The notes under the pieces are model-generated. The model saw only the letters and a program-made list of their open reading frames with translations. It was not told the DNA's origin and did no database searches. Position numbers and translations under genes: made by a program. From Nonomuraea sp. SYSU D8015 (GTDB lineage: Bacteria > Actinomycetota > Actinomycetes > Streptosporangiales > Streptosporangiaceae): a stretch of 64,000 nucleotides of DNA. The stretch spans positions 62,001-126,000 of the forward strand of contig NZ_VJYI01000002.1 of the NCBI RefSeq assembly GCF_008065375.1, read 5' to 3'. Each line of letters opens with the position of its first letter. Position 1 is the stretch's first letter. This document shows positions 16,470 through 25,545 of the stretch, in pieces.

Positions 16470-17774
16470 ATGCCTCACAACTCAGGGCTGTCCCGACGCG
16501 ATCTGTTGAAGTGGACGGGTGCATCGGGCCTGGCGGTACTGGCCACCGCGTGCGGCGCCGGCGGGACGACGAGCGGATCGGGCGCGGGCGGCGCCAAGGC
16601 ACTCAGCGTCCTGGTCGAGGCGGGCGGCAAGGCGGAGCTGACGAAGATCGCCGAGGCGTTCACCGCGAAGACCGGCGCGAAGGTGACGTTCATCGAGCTG
16701 CCGTACGACGGCCTGTTCAACCGGCTGTCCGGCGAGCTGTCCTCCGGCACCCTCAGCTTCGACGTGGCCGCGCTGGACGCGATCTGGCTGACCGCGTTCG
16801 CCGGGGCCGTACGCCCCCTGACCGAGTTGTTCACCGCGGACGTCAAGGCCGACCTGTTCCCGGCCCTGGTGACCGAGGCGCAGGTCGGCGGCACGTTCGT
16901 CGGCATGCCGGTGTGGACGAACGCCGAGATCCTCTTCTACCGCAAGGACCTGTTCGAGGACGCCGACGAGCAGGCCGCCTTCAAGAAGAAGTACGGCCAC
17001 GAGCTCGTCCCGCCCACGACGTGGGAGCAGTTCAACGACGCGGCGGCGTTCTTCACCCGCGGCGGCAAGCTGTACGGCACCGACGTCAAAGGCGCGGTCG
17101 AGACCGAATGGCTCGCGCACATACTGCAGGCCGGGTCGCCGGGCGTGGTCCTGGACGCTTCGGGCCAGGTCATCATCGACAACGAGCAGCACCTGAAGGC
17201 GCTGACGTTCTACAGCGACCTGAACAACAAGCTCAAGGTGAGCCCGCCCGGCGCCGCGCAGCTCGACTGGGCGGGCGCGCAGAACCTGTTCAACCAGGGC
17301 AAGACCGCGATGATGCGGTTCTGGGCGCACGCCTTCCCGCTCATCCCGAAGGACTCCCCGGTGTACGGCAAGGTCGGGGCCGCGCCCATGATCGGCGGAG
17401 CGGCGGGCGTGGCGGGCATCCCCGGCCCCTGGTACCTGTCGGTGCCCAAGGCCACCAAGCAGGCCGACCTGGCCACCGAGTTCGTCAAGTTCGCCTACGA
17501 CAACAACGCGATGGCGATCGAGTCCTCGCTCGGGCTGGCCGCGCGGAAGTCGGCCTTCGAGCAGTACGCCGACAAGCCCGGCTACGAGCACTTCAAGCCG
17601 CTGCTGGAGACCCTCAACGCGACGGCCACCAAGCCACGCCCTGCGACGGCCAAGTGGCAGCAGATCGTGGACACCGTGCTGATCCCGACGCTGCAGCAGT
17701 CGCTCAACCCGAACGCCGACTACACGGGCCTGCTGGCCGCCGCCAAGGACAAGGTGCAGAGCCTTGCCCAGTAG
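16470..17774 (+). CDS. Sugar ABC transporter substrate-binding lipoprotein
   Basis: A 434-residue extracellular binding protein of the carbohydrate (CUT1) type. The N-terminus has a twin-arginine-like SRRDLLKWTGASGLAVLATACG with Cys as lipobox residue. The mature part has LSVLVEAGGKAELTKIAEAF and later PIIGGAAG-like loops typical of family 1 solute-binding proteins. ATG 16,470 follows GGGAGAGG; ATG 16,440 is an alternative. It should capture a fructo-oligosaccharide or difructose anhydride outside the cell and hand it to the two permeases that follow directly. Confidence 0.85.
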   Translation: MPHNSGLSRRDLLKWTGASGLAVLATACGAGGTTSGSGAGGAKALSVLVEAGGKAELTKIAEAFTAKTGAKVTFIELPYDGLFNRLSGELSSGTLSFDVAALDAIWLTAFAGAVRPLTELFTADVKADLFPALVTEAQVGGTFVGMPVWTNAEILFYRKDLFEDADEQAAFKKKYGHELVPPTTWEQFNDAAAFFTRGGKLYGTDVKGAVETEWLAHILQAGSPGVVLDASGQVIIDNEQHLKALTFYSDLNNKLKVSPPGAAQLDWAGAQNLFNQGKTAMMRFWAHAFPLIPKDSPVYGKVGAAPMIGGAAGVAGIPGPWYLSVPKATKQADLATEFVKFAYDNNAMAIESSLGLAARKSAFEQYADKPGYEHFKPLLETLNATATKPRPATAKWQQIVDTVLIPTLQQSLNPNADYTGLLAAAKDKVQSLAQ

Positions 17775-18759
17775 TCCGAACCCCACGGTGGGCCGGGCCG
17801 ATCCCCGACCCTCCGGCGGCGACGTCCGGGCTGGTGATCACGTCAGGCACCGGCGGCACCGGCGGGGTCGTGGGCTCACTGACAACCGGTTCGCCCTGGC
17901 GTTGATGGCCCCGGCAGCGGTGTTCCTGGCGGTGTTCGTCGGCTGGCCGCTGGTCAAGCTGGTCGTGGACAGCCTGTACGACATCGCCCCGCTGGCCGGG
18001 ACGCGCGAGTTCACCGGACTGGGCAACTACGGCCAGGCACTGACCTCGCCCGAGTTTCTCGGCGCCGCCGGCCGTACCGCCCTGTACACGGCGCTCGTGG
18101 TCACACTGGAGTTCACCCTCGGGCTGGCGGCGGCCCTGCTGTTCAACGCGTTGGGCAGCCGGGCGAGGTGGATTCGGACCCTGTTCCTGTACCCGCTGAT
18201 GATCGCCCCGGTCGTCGCGGGCCTGCTGTGGCGGTTCCTGCTCATCGACAACTTCGGCATCGTGAACGAGCTGCTCACCCGGCTCGGCATCATTGACGGA
18301 CCCGACGCGATCGGCTGGCTGAGCGACCCGGACATCGTGCTGTTCTCGGTGGCGCTGCCGGACATCTGGCTGACCACCTCGTTCATGGCCCTGGTGCTGT
18401 TCGCCGGACTGCAGAACATCCCGGGCGACGTGCTGGAGGCCGCCCACCTCGACGGCAGCGGGCCCTGGCACACCCTCACCCGGGTGACGCTGCCGCTGCT
18501 GCGGCCGGTCATCGCCGTCGCGCTCGTCGTACGCGGCATCGACGCGGCGCGGGCCTTCGACGTGATCCTCATCCAGACCAACGGCGGCCCCCAGTCGGCC
18601 TCCGAGACGCTCAGCCTGCTCATCTACCGGACGATGGTGCGGTTCGGCGAGCCAGGCCTGGCCAGCGCCATGGGCACCCTCTATCTGATCGCGATGCTGG
18701 GCGTGGCACTGATCGCGGTCGCCACCATCTGGCGGCCGGGGAAGGGGGCGCAGCGATGA
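17764..18759 (+). CDS. Sugar ABC transporter permease 1 (MalF-like)
   Basis: A membrane protein of up to 331 residues with six helices. The EAA loop that contacts the ATPase is visible as LEAAHLDGSGPWHTLTRVTLP. The start is uncertain: TTG 17,764 overlaps the end of the binding-protein gene and GTG 17,788 is next; both give a Pro/Arg-rich leader before the first helix (ALALMAPAAVFLAVFVG). It forms the channel with permease 2. The locus has no ATPase, so a shared MsiK-type ATPase encoded elsewhere is expected. Confidence 0.85.
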   Translation: MPSSPNPTVGRADPRPSGGDVRAGDHVRHRRHRRGRGLTDNRFALALMAPAAVFLAVFVGWPLVKLVVDSLYDIAPLAGTREFTGLGNYGQALTSPEFLGAAGRTALYTALVVTLEFTLGLAAALLFNALGSRARWIRTLFLYPLMIAPVVAGLLWRFLLIDNFGIVNELLTRLGIIDGPDAIGWLSDPDIVLFSVALPDIWLTTSFMALVLFAGLQNIPGDVLEAAHLDGSGPWHTLTRVTLPLLRPVIAVALVVRGIDAARAFDVILIQTNGGPQSASETLSLLIYRTMVRFGEPGLASAMGTLYLIAMLGVALIAVATIWRPGKGAQR

Positions 18760-19583
18760 CCCCGCGCACGAGCACCCGCACGCTGCTGTGGGCGCTGCTG
18801 ACCAGCATCGTGGTGCTGTACGCGTTCCCGTTCGCGTACCTCATCCTGACCTCGCTCAAGCTGCCCACCGACGCCATCGCCGTGCCGCCGACGGTGCTGC
18901 CCAAGGCCTGGAGCCTGGAGAACTACGGCACCGCCCTGGCCACGCCCGGCGTGATCCCCTCGTTCATCAACAGCACCTCCACCGCCGTGATCAGCACAGT
19001 GCTGTCGGTCCTGCTCGCGGTCCCGGCCGCATACGGGATCACCCGCTACGGGACCGTGAGCGGGCGGATCTTCATCATGCTCGCCCTGGTCACCCGGATG
19101 GTGCCACCGGTCGCCATCGGGGTCCCGCTGGTCACCCTGATGAGCACCGCGGGCATCACCGACACGCCGACCGCGCTTGCCCTGGCCCACACGACGATCT
19201 CGCTGCCGCTGTCGATCTGGCTGATGGCCAGCTTCTTCGAGGCCGTACCGCCCAGTCTCGAGGAGGCGGCCGTGGTCGACGGCTGCACGCGGCTGCAGGC
19301 GCTGGTGCGGATCGTGGTGCCGGTCGTCGGCGGCGGCATCGCGGTGACCGCGATCTTCGCGTTCCTCGCGTCCTGGAACGAGTTCCTGTTCGCGCTGCTG
19401 CTCACGGCGGTGCGGGCGCAGACGACACCGATCGTCATCGCCAACTTCCAGACCCAGTACGGCCTGCAATGGGGGCCCATGACCGCACTGGCCACGCTGT
19501 ACTCGGTCCCCGTCGTCCTGTTCACCCTGCTGCTCCAGCGGCGGATCGTCGCGGGCATGACCCTCGGCGCCGTCAAGGGCTGA
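18756..19583 (+). CDS. Sugar ABC transporter permease 2 (MalG-like)
   Basis: A 275-residue permease with six helices; the EAA loop reads LEEAAVVDGCTRLQALVRIVVP and the C-terminal part has FAFLASWNEFLFALLLT, both typical of CUT1 MalG-type subunits. Its ATG overlaps the TGA of permease 1 (ATGA), so the two are translated together. Confidence 0.88.
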   Translation: MTPRTSTRTLLWALLTSIVVLYAFPFAYLILTSLKLPTDAIAVPPTVLPKAWSLENYGTALATPGVIPSFINSTSTAVISTVLSVLLAVPAAYGITRYGTVSGRIFIMLALVTRMVPPVAIGVPLVTLMSTAGITDTPTALALAHTTISLPLSIWLMASFFEAVPPSLEEAAVVDGCTRLQALVRIVVPVVGGGIAVTAIFAFLASWNEFLFALLLTAVRAQTTPIVIANFQTQYGLQWGPMTALATLYSVPVVLFTLLLQRRIVAGMTLGAVKG

Positions 19584-19612
19584 CCCACCACCTCGCGAAA
19601 GGTAATCGAGAA

Positions 19613-20734
19613 ATGCAGTTCTGGCAGCCGACCAGCCCGCTGGGCGGACTTCCGCGCGTCAAGGCCGGGCGATCGCTGCGATCGTCCAGCTGGGACCGCA
19701 CCGGCGGCAACCGCGACTTCGCCGTCGTCGCCCCCGGCGAGACTCATGTGCTCGCCGACATCGAGGGCAGCGGGATCATCGAGCACATCTGGCTGACCAC
19801 CCGGTGCTACTCGGAGAAGTACCTGCGCAAGCTCGTCATCGAGATGTACTGGGACGGCGAGGACAATCCCAGCGTACGCAGCCCGCTCGGCGACTTCTTC
19901 GGCGTCGGCCACGCCACCTGCACGCACTACGTGTCGCTGCCGCTGAGCATGGTCTTCGGCCCGCGCCGCGGCCCCAAGGGGCCGTTCGCCGCCGCGATGA
20001 ACTGCTACTTCCCCATGCCGTTCGGCTCGCACGCCAAGATCGTGCTGCGCAACGAGAGCGACATGCCGGTGGAGAACTTCTTCTACTACGTCGACTACGA
20101 GCTCACCAAGGAGCCGATCCCCGACGACATGGGCCGCTTCCACGCCTATTACCGGCAGGAGAAGCCCTGTCAGAAGGTCGTGCACCCCGCCGGCGCGGAG
20201 AACCCCCCGCCGTGGGAACTGCCGGGCGTCAACCTCACCGGGGACGACAACTACGTCATCCTGGACGCCACCGGCACCGGGCACTACGTCGGCTGCGTGC
20301 TGAGCATCGACAACTTCGACGCCTCCAACCAGCAGTTCACCTGGCCGGGCGAGGGCGACGACATGATCTTCATCGACGGCGAGCAATGGCCGCCGTCCCT
20401 GCACGGCACCGGCACCGAGGACTACTTCGGCGCCGCGTGGGGATTCCCCAGCGGGGCGTACGCCGGGCCGTATCACGGGATCTCACTGGCCAGCAGCCCG
20501 CAGGAGCACTTCGGCCTGTGGAGTATGTACCGCTTCCATATCGAGGACCCGGTTCGCTTCACCAAGTCGATCCGCGTCACCATTGAGCATGGTCACGCCA
20601 ACGACCAGGGCAACGACTTCTCCAGCGTCGCGTACTGGTACCAGCTCCACCCGCATGCCCCCCACGCCGATCTCCCCCCGGTCGAGGAGCGGCTGCCACG
20701 CCGCTGGCCCGAGCACGGCCTCTGGGACGAATGA
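19613..20734 (+). CDS. DUF2961 / GH172 enzyme, candidate difructose-dianhydride hydrolase
   Basis: A 373-residue cytoplasmic protein (no signal peptide) of the DUF2961 family. That family founded glycoside hydrolase family 172 after a bifidobacterial member was shown to interconvert inulobiose and difructose dianhydride I. The conserved motifs are visible: GSGIIEHIWLTT near residue 52, GEGDDMIFIDGE (Glu 247, Glu 257) and HGTGTEDYFGAAWGFPSG (Glu 269). Glu 247 and Glu 269 are the likely catalytic pair by spacing. Here it follows an importer and precedes a GH32-like gene and an exported inulin fructotransferase, so I infer that it opens imported difructose anhydride. ATG 19,613 has AAAGG 13 nt upstream. 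Confidence 0.8.
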   Translation: MQFWQPTSPLGGLPRVKAGRSLRSSSWDRTGGNRDFAVVAPGETHVLADIEGSGIIEHIWLTTRCYSEKYLRKLVIEMYWDGEDNPSVRSPLGDFFGVGHATCTHYVSLPLSMVFGPRRGPKGPFAAAMNCYFPMPFGSHAKIVLRNESDMPVENFFYYVDYELTKEPIPDDMGRFHAYYRQEKPCQKVVHPAGAENPPPWELPGVNLTGDDNYVILDATGTGHYVGCVLSIDNFDASNQQFTWPGEGDDMIFIDGEQWPPSLHGTGTEDYFGAAWGFPSGAYAGPYHGISLASSPQEHFGLWSMYRFHIEDPVRFTKSIRVTIEHGHANDQGNDFSSVAYWYQLHPHAPHADLPPVEERLPRRWPEHGLWDE

Positions 20735-20794
20735 TGCGGCCGGGTACGCCATCAAAGGATCCACCAGGGGACAATGGAGAAGAGGAGAGACGCG

Positions 20795-21826
20795 GTGACC
20801 AGGCGGCCGAGCATCCGTGACGTCGCGCGCGAGGCAGGCGTGTCCATCACGACCGTCTCCCGCGCGCTCAACGACGTCGAGGGCGCCCGGCTGCCCGACG
20901 ACACCCGTCGACGGGTACGCGAGACGGCCGAGCGGCTGGGGTATGCCCCCAACAAGCTGGCCCGCGGCCTGCGCACCCAGCGCAGCCACATGCTCGGGCT
21001 GATCAGCGATCACATAGCGACCACCCCGCACGCCGGCCGGCTCATCCTCGGCGCCCAGGAGGCGGCGATGAGGCGGGGGTGGGCGTTGACGCTCATCAAC
21101 ACCGGAGGCGACGCGGCGGTCGAGGCCCGCGGCATCGAGGCGCTGCACCAGCAGCAGGTCGACGGGGTGCTGTACGCCACGATGTACCACCGGATCGTCG
21201 AGGTCCCGTCCGAGCTGCGCGGTCTCCCGCTGGTCCTGGCCGACGGCAGGACCGGAGGCGACGGGCCACCCGCCGTGGTCCCGGACGAGGTCCGGGGAGG
21301 GTACGACGCCACCCGGGAACTGCTCGACCACGGCCACCGGCGCGTGGGACTCGCCCTCAACAGCGACGACGTCCCCGCCACCCACGGCCGCCTGCGCGGT
21401 TATCGCCAGGCGCTGGAGGAGGCGGGCATCGCCTACGACCCGGAACTCGTCGTACAGGAGGAGTCCGAGACCACCGGCGGCTACCTGGCCTGCCGCCGGC
21501 TGCTGGAGCGCACTCCCCGGCCCACCGCGATCTTCTGCTACAACGACCGCATGGCCATGGGGGCCTACCGCGCGGCCGCCGAACTCGGGCTGCGCATCCC
21601 CGCGGACGTGTCCGTCGTCGGCTTCGACAACCAGGAGTACATCGCCGACGGCCTGTACCCCGGCCTCACCACGCTGCAACTGCCCCACTACGAAATGGGC
21701 GCCTGGGCCGTCGATCGCCTCATGGAGCTGATCGACGACCCCGCCCGGAACGCGGGCGATGTCCCTGTGCGGACTCTGCCCTGCCCCCTCATCCGCCGGT
21801 CCTCGGTCGCGGCACCGTCCGTCTGA
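20795..21826 (+). CDS. LacI-family regulator 1
   Basis: A 343-residue repressor. The N-terminal LacI headpiece is SIRDVAREAGVSITTVSRAL. The periplasmic-binding fold follows, with TAIFCYNDRMAMGAYRAAAE as the family's late motif. GTG 20,795 has AGGAG seven bases upstream and is preferred to ATG 20,774. It is very similar in pattern to LacI regulator 2 at 24,523 (both HIATTPxAGR and LYATMYHRxVE), so they look like diverged paralogues. It is 60 bp after the DUF2961 gene and probably in the same transcript. It likely senses a fructo-disaccharide. Confidence 0.88.
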   Translation: MTRRPSIRDVAREAGVSITTVSRALNDVEGARLPDDTRRRVRETAERLGYAPNKLARGLRTQRSHMLGLISDHIATTPHAGRLILGAQEAAMRRGWALTLINTGGDAAVEARGIEALHQQQVDGVLYATMYHRIVEVPSELRGLPLVLADGRTGGDGPPAVVPDEVRGGYDATRELLDHGHRRVGLALNSDDVPATHGRLRGYRQALEEAGIAYDPELVVQEESETTGGYLACRRLLERTPRPTAIFCYNDRMAMGAYRAAAELGLRIPADVSVVGFDNQEYIADGLYPGLTTLQLPHYEMGAWAVDRLMELIDDPARNAGDVPVRTLPCPLIRRSSVAAPSV

Positions 21827-21859
21827 GGCGTACCGGCGTCATCACCGGAAAGGCTTTTC

Positions 21860-22819
21860 GTGCTGCGTCTCGACGACCACTGGGTCTGGGACTTCTGGCT
21901 CGCCGACGACGGCGAGACCTACCATCTGTACTTCCTCAAGGCGCCCAAGGCGATCGGCGACCCCGACCAGCGCCACTGGAACGTCTCGATCGGCCACGCC
22001 GTATCCGCCGACCTCACCGACTGGACCGTACTCCCGGACGCCCTCGCCCCCAGCACCGGTCCCGCCTTCGACGACTACACCACCTGGACCGGCTCGATCG
22101 TCCGGGCCGACGACGGCACCTGGCACATGTTCTACACCGGCACCAGTCACGCCGAGCGCGGCCTCAAACAACGCATCGGCCTGGCCACCTCGGACGATCT
22201 GCACACCTGGCACAAGCACGGCACGGCGGCGATCCTGGAAAGCGATCCGCGCTGGTACGAGCAGCTCCAGACCGCTCAGTGGACTGACGAGGCATGGCGC
22301 GACCCCTGGGTCTTCCGCGACCCCGGCGAGGACGGCTGGCACATGCTCATCACCGCCCGCTCCCGGGTCGGCGACCCCGACCAGCGCGGCGTGATCGGCC
22401 ACGCCCGCTCCCACGACCTGCTCACCTGGGAGGCGCAACCCCCGCTCAGCGCACCCGGCACCGGCTTCGGCCACCTGGAGGTCCCTCAGGTGGAGATCGT
22501 CGACGGCAGCCCCGTGCTGCTGTTCTCGTGTCTGCGCACCGAGCTGGCGGAGGAACGGCGCCTGACCGGGGAACGCGGGGGCGTCTGGGTGCTCGAACCC
22601 GGCGACCTGCTCGGACCGTACGACCCGCTCAAGGCGCGACGACTCACCGAGGAGTCCCTTTACAGCGGCCGCCTCACCCGGGATCGCGGGGGCGCCTGGG
22701 TCATGCTCGCCTTCCGCCACACCGACGACGACGGCTTCATCGGGGAGATCACGGACCCGATCCCCGTACGCCTCGAGCCGGCTCACGGCTTGCAGAGCAC
22801 CCAGCCACTCCCGATGTGA
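21860..22819 (+). CDS. GH32-like five-blade propeller fructosidase, short form
   Basis: A 319-residue protein without a signal peptide and without the usual C-terminal beta-sandwich of GH32. The three expected acidic positions can be placed: DDHWVWDFWL at the N-terminus (nucleophile Asp), EAWRDPWVF (the RDP motif) and HLEVPQVEI (in place of the EC motif, Glu as acid/base). It should cleave fructosyl linkages in the cytoplasm, most simply the inulobiose released by the DUF2961 enzyme. GTG 21,860 follows GGAAAGG. A GH43-type assignment cannot be excluded. Confidence 0.75.
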   Translation: MLRLDDHWVWDFWLADDGETYHLYFLKAPKAIGDPDQRHWNVSIGHAVSADLTDWTVLPDALAPSTGPAFDDYTTWTGSIVRADDGTWHMFYTGTSHAERGLKQRIGLATSDDLHTWHKHGTAAILESDPRWYEQLQTAQWTDEAWRDPWVFRDPGEDGWHMLITARSRVGDPDQRGVIGHARSHDLLTWEAQPPLSAPGTGFGHLEVPQVEIVDGSPVLLFSCLRTELAEERRLTGERGGVWVLEPGDLLGPYDPLKARRLTEESLYSGRLTRDRGGAWVMLAFRHTDDDGFIGEITDPIPVRLEPAHGLQSTQPLPM

Positions 22820-23026
22820 CACCCGCCTGCTCAAAAGACCTTCGGACGGCCTTCGACACAGCCGGCTGATTCGTCACCGGTGCCTGGGCAACCGCGGCAC
22901 CGCCGACAGGCATGCCCGCAGGTAACGCCGTGCTCCCGGGCCGGAGCACGGCGCGCACCTCAGCCCAGCGAACTCCACCTGTCCCTCAAACCCGGATATC
23001 GCACCCCCAACCCTCAGGAGGAACGC

Positions 23027-24355
23027 ATGACCGAGAAAGACTCCGGCATCGCCCGCCGCATGCTGCTCAGAGTGCCGGCAGTCGGCGCTGCGGCGGCCGG
23101 CTTAGCGGTGCTGTCTGGCCAGCCCGCCGCATCCGCCAAGGCCAACAAGCCGCCCACGGTGTACGACGTCACTGCCTGGACCCACTCCACCAATCCGGCC
23201 ATCACCTGCTACACCGACATCGGCGCGCTGATCAACGACATCATCGCAGACATCAAGAAGCGCCAGCCCGACCAGTCGTCGAAGCCCGGCGCGGTGATCT
23301 ACATCCCTCCCGGCGACTACCCCCTCAAGACGAGGGTCACGGTCGACGTCAGCTACCTCACCATCAGGGGTGACGGGCACGGCTTCGCCTCCTCCAGCAT
23401 CCGCTACAACGCCGGGGACACCTCGGCCTGGCACGAAATCTGGCCGGGCGGCAGCCGGATCCGGGTCGAGAACACCGACGGCAGAAGCGAGGCCTTCCTC
23501 GTCTCCCGCAGCGGGGAGCCGCGGCTGAGCTCGGTCGTCTTCGACAACTTCTGCCTCGACGGGCTCTCCTTCACGCCGAACCAGAACTCCTACGCCAACG
23601 GCAAGGTCGGGATCCGGGTCGACACGGCCAACGACGCCTTCCGGATCGAACGGATGGGGTTCGTCTATCTCGAGCGCGCGCTGGTCATACGCGACGCGGA
23701 CGCGCTGAGCGTGCACGGCAACTTCATCGCCGAATGCGGCAGCTGCGTGGAGCTGATCGGCTCCGGGCAGGCGTCGAAGGTCACCGACAACCACGTCGGC
23801 GCAGGCTACATCGGCTACTCGATCTTCGCCGAACAGCACCAGGGGCTGCTGATCGCCGGGAACAACATCTTCCCGCGCGGCAAGAGCTTGATCCACCTCC
23901 GCAACACCAACCGGTCGTCGATCACCGGGAACCGACTGCACGGCTTCTACCCCGGAATGCTCGACTCGGACGGGGCCAACAAGGAAAACCTCATCAGCGG
24001 CAACCACTTCCGGAGGGAACCCGAACCCTGGGGGCCGATGCAGCCGTACGACAACGGCAAGGACGACCTGTACGGGGTGATCCACCTGCGCGGTGACGGC
24101 AACATGGTCACCGGCAATCTCTTCGCCTATGACGTCCCTCCCGCCAAGATCACCCCCTCCGGGGCCAAACCCACGATCATCCTGGTCGCCTCGGGGCACA
24201 ACAACCACCTGTCCAACAACAGCCTGGTCAGCAACGTCGCGGCGAACGCCGTGGTGCTCGATGGGAGCACGCACGGCACGAAGGTGATCGACAGCGCCAC
24301 CGCCTCGCAGTTCGTCGCCCACACCTCGGACCACACCTTCCGCGCCACCCCCTGA
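23027..24355 (+). CDS. Exported GH91 inulin fructotransferase (difructose-dianhydride-forming)
   Basis: A 442-residue secreted right-handed beta-helix enzyme. A twin-arginine signal (ARRMLLRVPAVGAAAAG, cut after ASA) is followed by the GH91 body: KPGAVIYIPPGDYPLKT, TIRGDGHGFASSSI, FCLDGLSFTPNQNSYANGK, GFVYLERALVIRDADAL and IAECGSCVELIGSGQ. Asp 225 and Glu 236 are 11 residues apart, the spacing of the proposed catalytic Asp/Glu pair in characterised inulin fructotransferases. It depolymerises inulin from the chain end into difructose dianhydride (I or III; the type cannot be read from sequence). ATG 23,027 follows AGGAGG. It lies in the same locus as importer, DUF2961, GH32-like and fructokinase genes. 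Confidence 0.85.
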   Translation: MTEKDSGIARRMLLRVPAVGAAAAGLAVLSGQPAASAKANKPPTVYDVTAWTHSTNPAITCYTDIGALINDIIADIKKRQPDQSSKPGAVIYIPPGDYPLKTRVTVDVSYLTIRGDGHGFASSSIRYNAGDTSAWHEIWPGGSRIRVENTDGRSEAFLVSRSGEPRLSSVVFDNFCLDGLSFTPNQNSYANGKVGIRVDTANDAFRIERMGFVYLERALVIRDADALSVHGNFIAECGSCVELIGSGQASKVTDNHVGAGYIGYSIFAEQHQGLLIAGNNIFPRGKSLIHLRNTNRSSITGNRLHGFYPGMLDSDGANKENLISGNHFRREPEPWGPMQPYDNGKDDLYGVIHLRGDGNMVTGNLFAYDVPPAKITPSGAKPTIILVASGHNNHLSNNSLVSNVAANAVVLDGSTHGTKVIDSATASQFVAHTSDHTFRATP

Positions 24356-24454
24356 GCCGGAGCAGGCAGCGGTGGCGCTGCCGCTGGACGCGCCGGGCGG
24401 CTCCGAGGTCCCGAGCAGCCGGTTCGCGGCATGTAAGGCGTCGGAAACGAACTC

Positions 24455-24513
24455 TTGCCAAATATCTGCATCAGGGCAAGGATGAAGAACCGATTTGATG
24501 AATCGTTTCTTCA
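24455..24513 (+). promoter_or_regulatory. Promoter and operator of LacI regulator 2
   Basis: A candidate -35 TTGCCA (24,455-24,460) is separated by 17 bp from AAGGAT (24,478-24,483). Downstream lies TGATGAATCGTTTCTTCA (24,496-24,513), a match of 15/18 to the operator at 16,300-16,317, and it overlaps the AAGGAG ribosome-binding site. Binding there would block both promoter clearance and translation, so strong autoregulation is inferred. Confidence 0.6.
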
Positions 24514-24522
24514 AGGAGAATC

Positions 24523-25545
24523 ATGGGCAAGCCGCGGATCAAGGACGTCGCAGCCCGAGCGGGCGTAGGCGTCTCCACGGTGTCCGTGGTCCTGAACAAC
24601 GTCGAGGGCGCGCGCGTCGGCCCCGAGACCCGGGAGCGGATCCTGGCCGCCGCCCGCGATCTCGGCTACACCTCCAACCCGATCGCACGCAGCCTTCGCA
24701 CACGTAGGACTCAGACGATCGGCTTCGTCGGCGACGACATAGCGACCACCCCGTTCGCCGGGCGGATGATCCAGGGAGCTCAGGACGCGGCCTGGCAGGC
24801 CGGCTACCTGCTCTTCCTGGTGAACACCGGAGGAGAGCACGCGCTCGAGCGCCACGCCGTTCGGGCGCTGCTCGACCGGAGGGTCGACGGTGTCATCTAC
24901 GCCACCATGTACCACCGGCACGTCGAGATCCCCGAGATGCTGGGCGACGTGAGCACCGTCATGCTCGACGCCTGTCCCACCGACGGCTCCATGCCGTACG
25001 TCGTGCCCGACGAACGCGGCGGCGCGGCTGCGGCGGTCGGCGAGCTCCTCCGCGCGGGTCACCGGCGGATCGGATTCGCCACCGAAGCGCTGGACGTTCC
25101 GGCGGCATCCGGGCGCCTGGCCGGCTACCACGAAACGTTGGCCGCGGCGGGGATCCCCGCCGACCCAGAGCTCGTAGCAGCCGAGCACGGCACCACAACG
25201 GGAGGCTACCGAGCGGCGAGCCGCCTTCTCGATCTCGACGAACGGCCGACCGCGATCTTCTGTTACAACGACCGGATGGCGATGGGGTGCTATCGTGCCG
25301 CGGCCGAACGCGGCCTGCGCATCCCCCACGACCTGTCCGTCGTGGGGTACGACGATCAGGACCTGATCGCGCCCGAGCTGTCCCCGGCGCTGACGACCGT
25401 CGCCCTCCCCCACTACGAGATGGGGATGTGGGCGTTCCACCGGCTGCTGGGGCTCATCCAGGACGACCCCGAGCAGAGGGAGCAGGGATATCTCATGCCG
25501 TGCCCGCTGGTCAGGCGGGACTCGGTCGGGCCGCCGCCGCGGTGA
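24523..25545 (+). CDS. LacI-family regulator 2
   Basis: A 340-residue LacI repressor: headpiece RIKDVAARAGVGVSTVSVVL, hinge and C-terminal sugar-sensing domain with TAIFCYNDRMAMGCYRAAAE. It closely resembles regulator 1, so one may come from duplication. Its start ATG 24,523 is preceded by AAGGAG inside the operator that it shares with the fructokinase/importer promoter. It therefore probably controls the locus and itself. The inducer is likely a fructose disaccharide or difructose anhydride. Confidence 0.88.
   Translation: MGKPRIKDVAARAGVGVSTVSVVLNNVEGARVGPETRERILAAARDLGYTSNPIARSLRTRRTQTIGFVGDDIATTPFAGRMIQGAQDAAWQAGYLLFLVNTGGEHALERHAVRALLDRRVDGVIYATMYHRHVEIPEMLGDVSTVMLDACPTDGSMPYVVPDERGGAAAAVGELLRAGHRRIGFATEALDVPAASGRLAGYHETLAAAGIPADPELVAAEHGTTTGGYRAASRLLDLDERPTAIFCYNDRMAMGCYRAAAERGLRIPHDLSVVGYDDQDLIAPELSPALTTVALPHYEMGMWAFHRLLGLIQDDPEQREQGYLMPCPLVRRDSVGPPPR

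Noticed and set aside
16482..17786. Minus-strand frame opposite the sugar-binding protein
   Set aside because: It is a Gly/Val/Arg-rich shadow; the plus strand has the lipobox, family motifs and ribosome-binding site.
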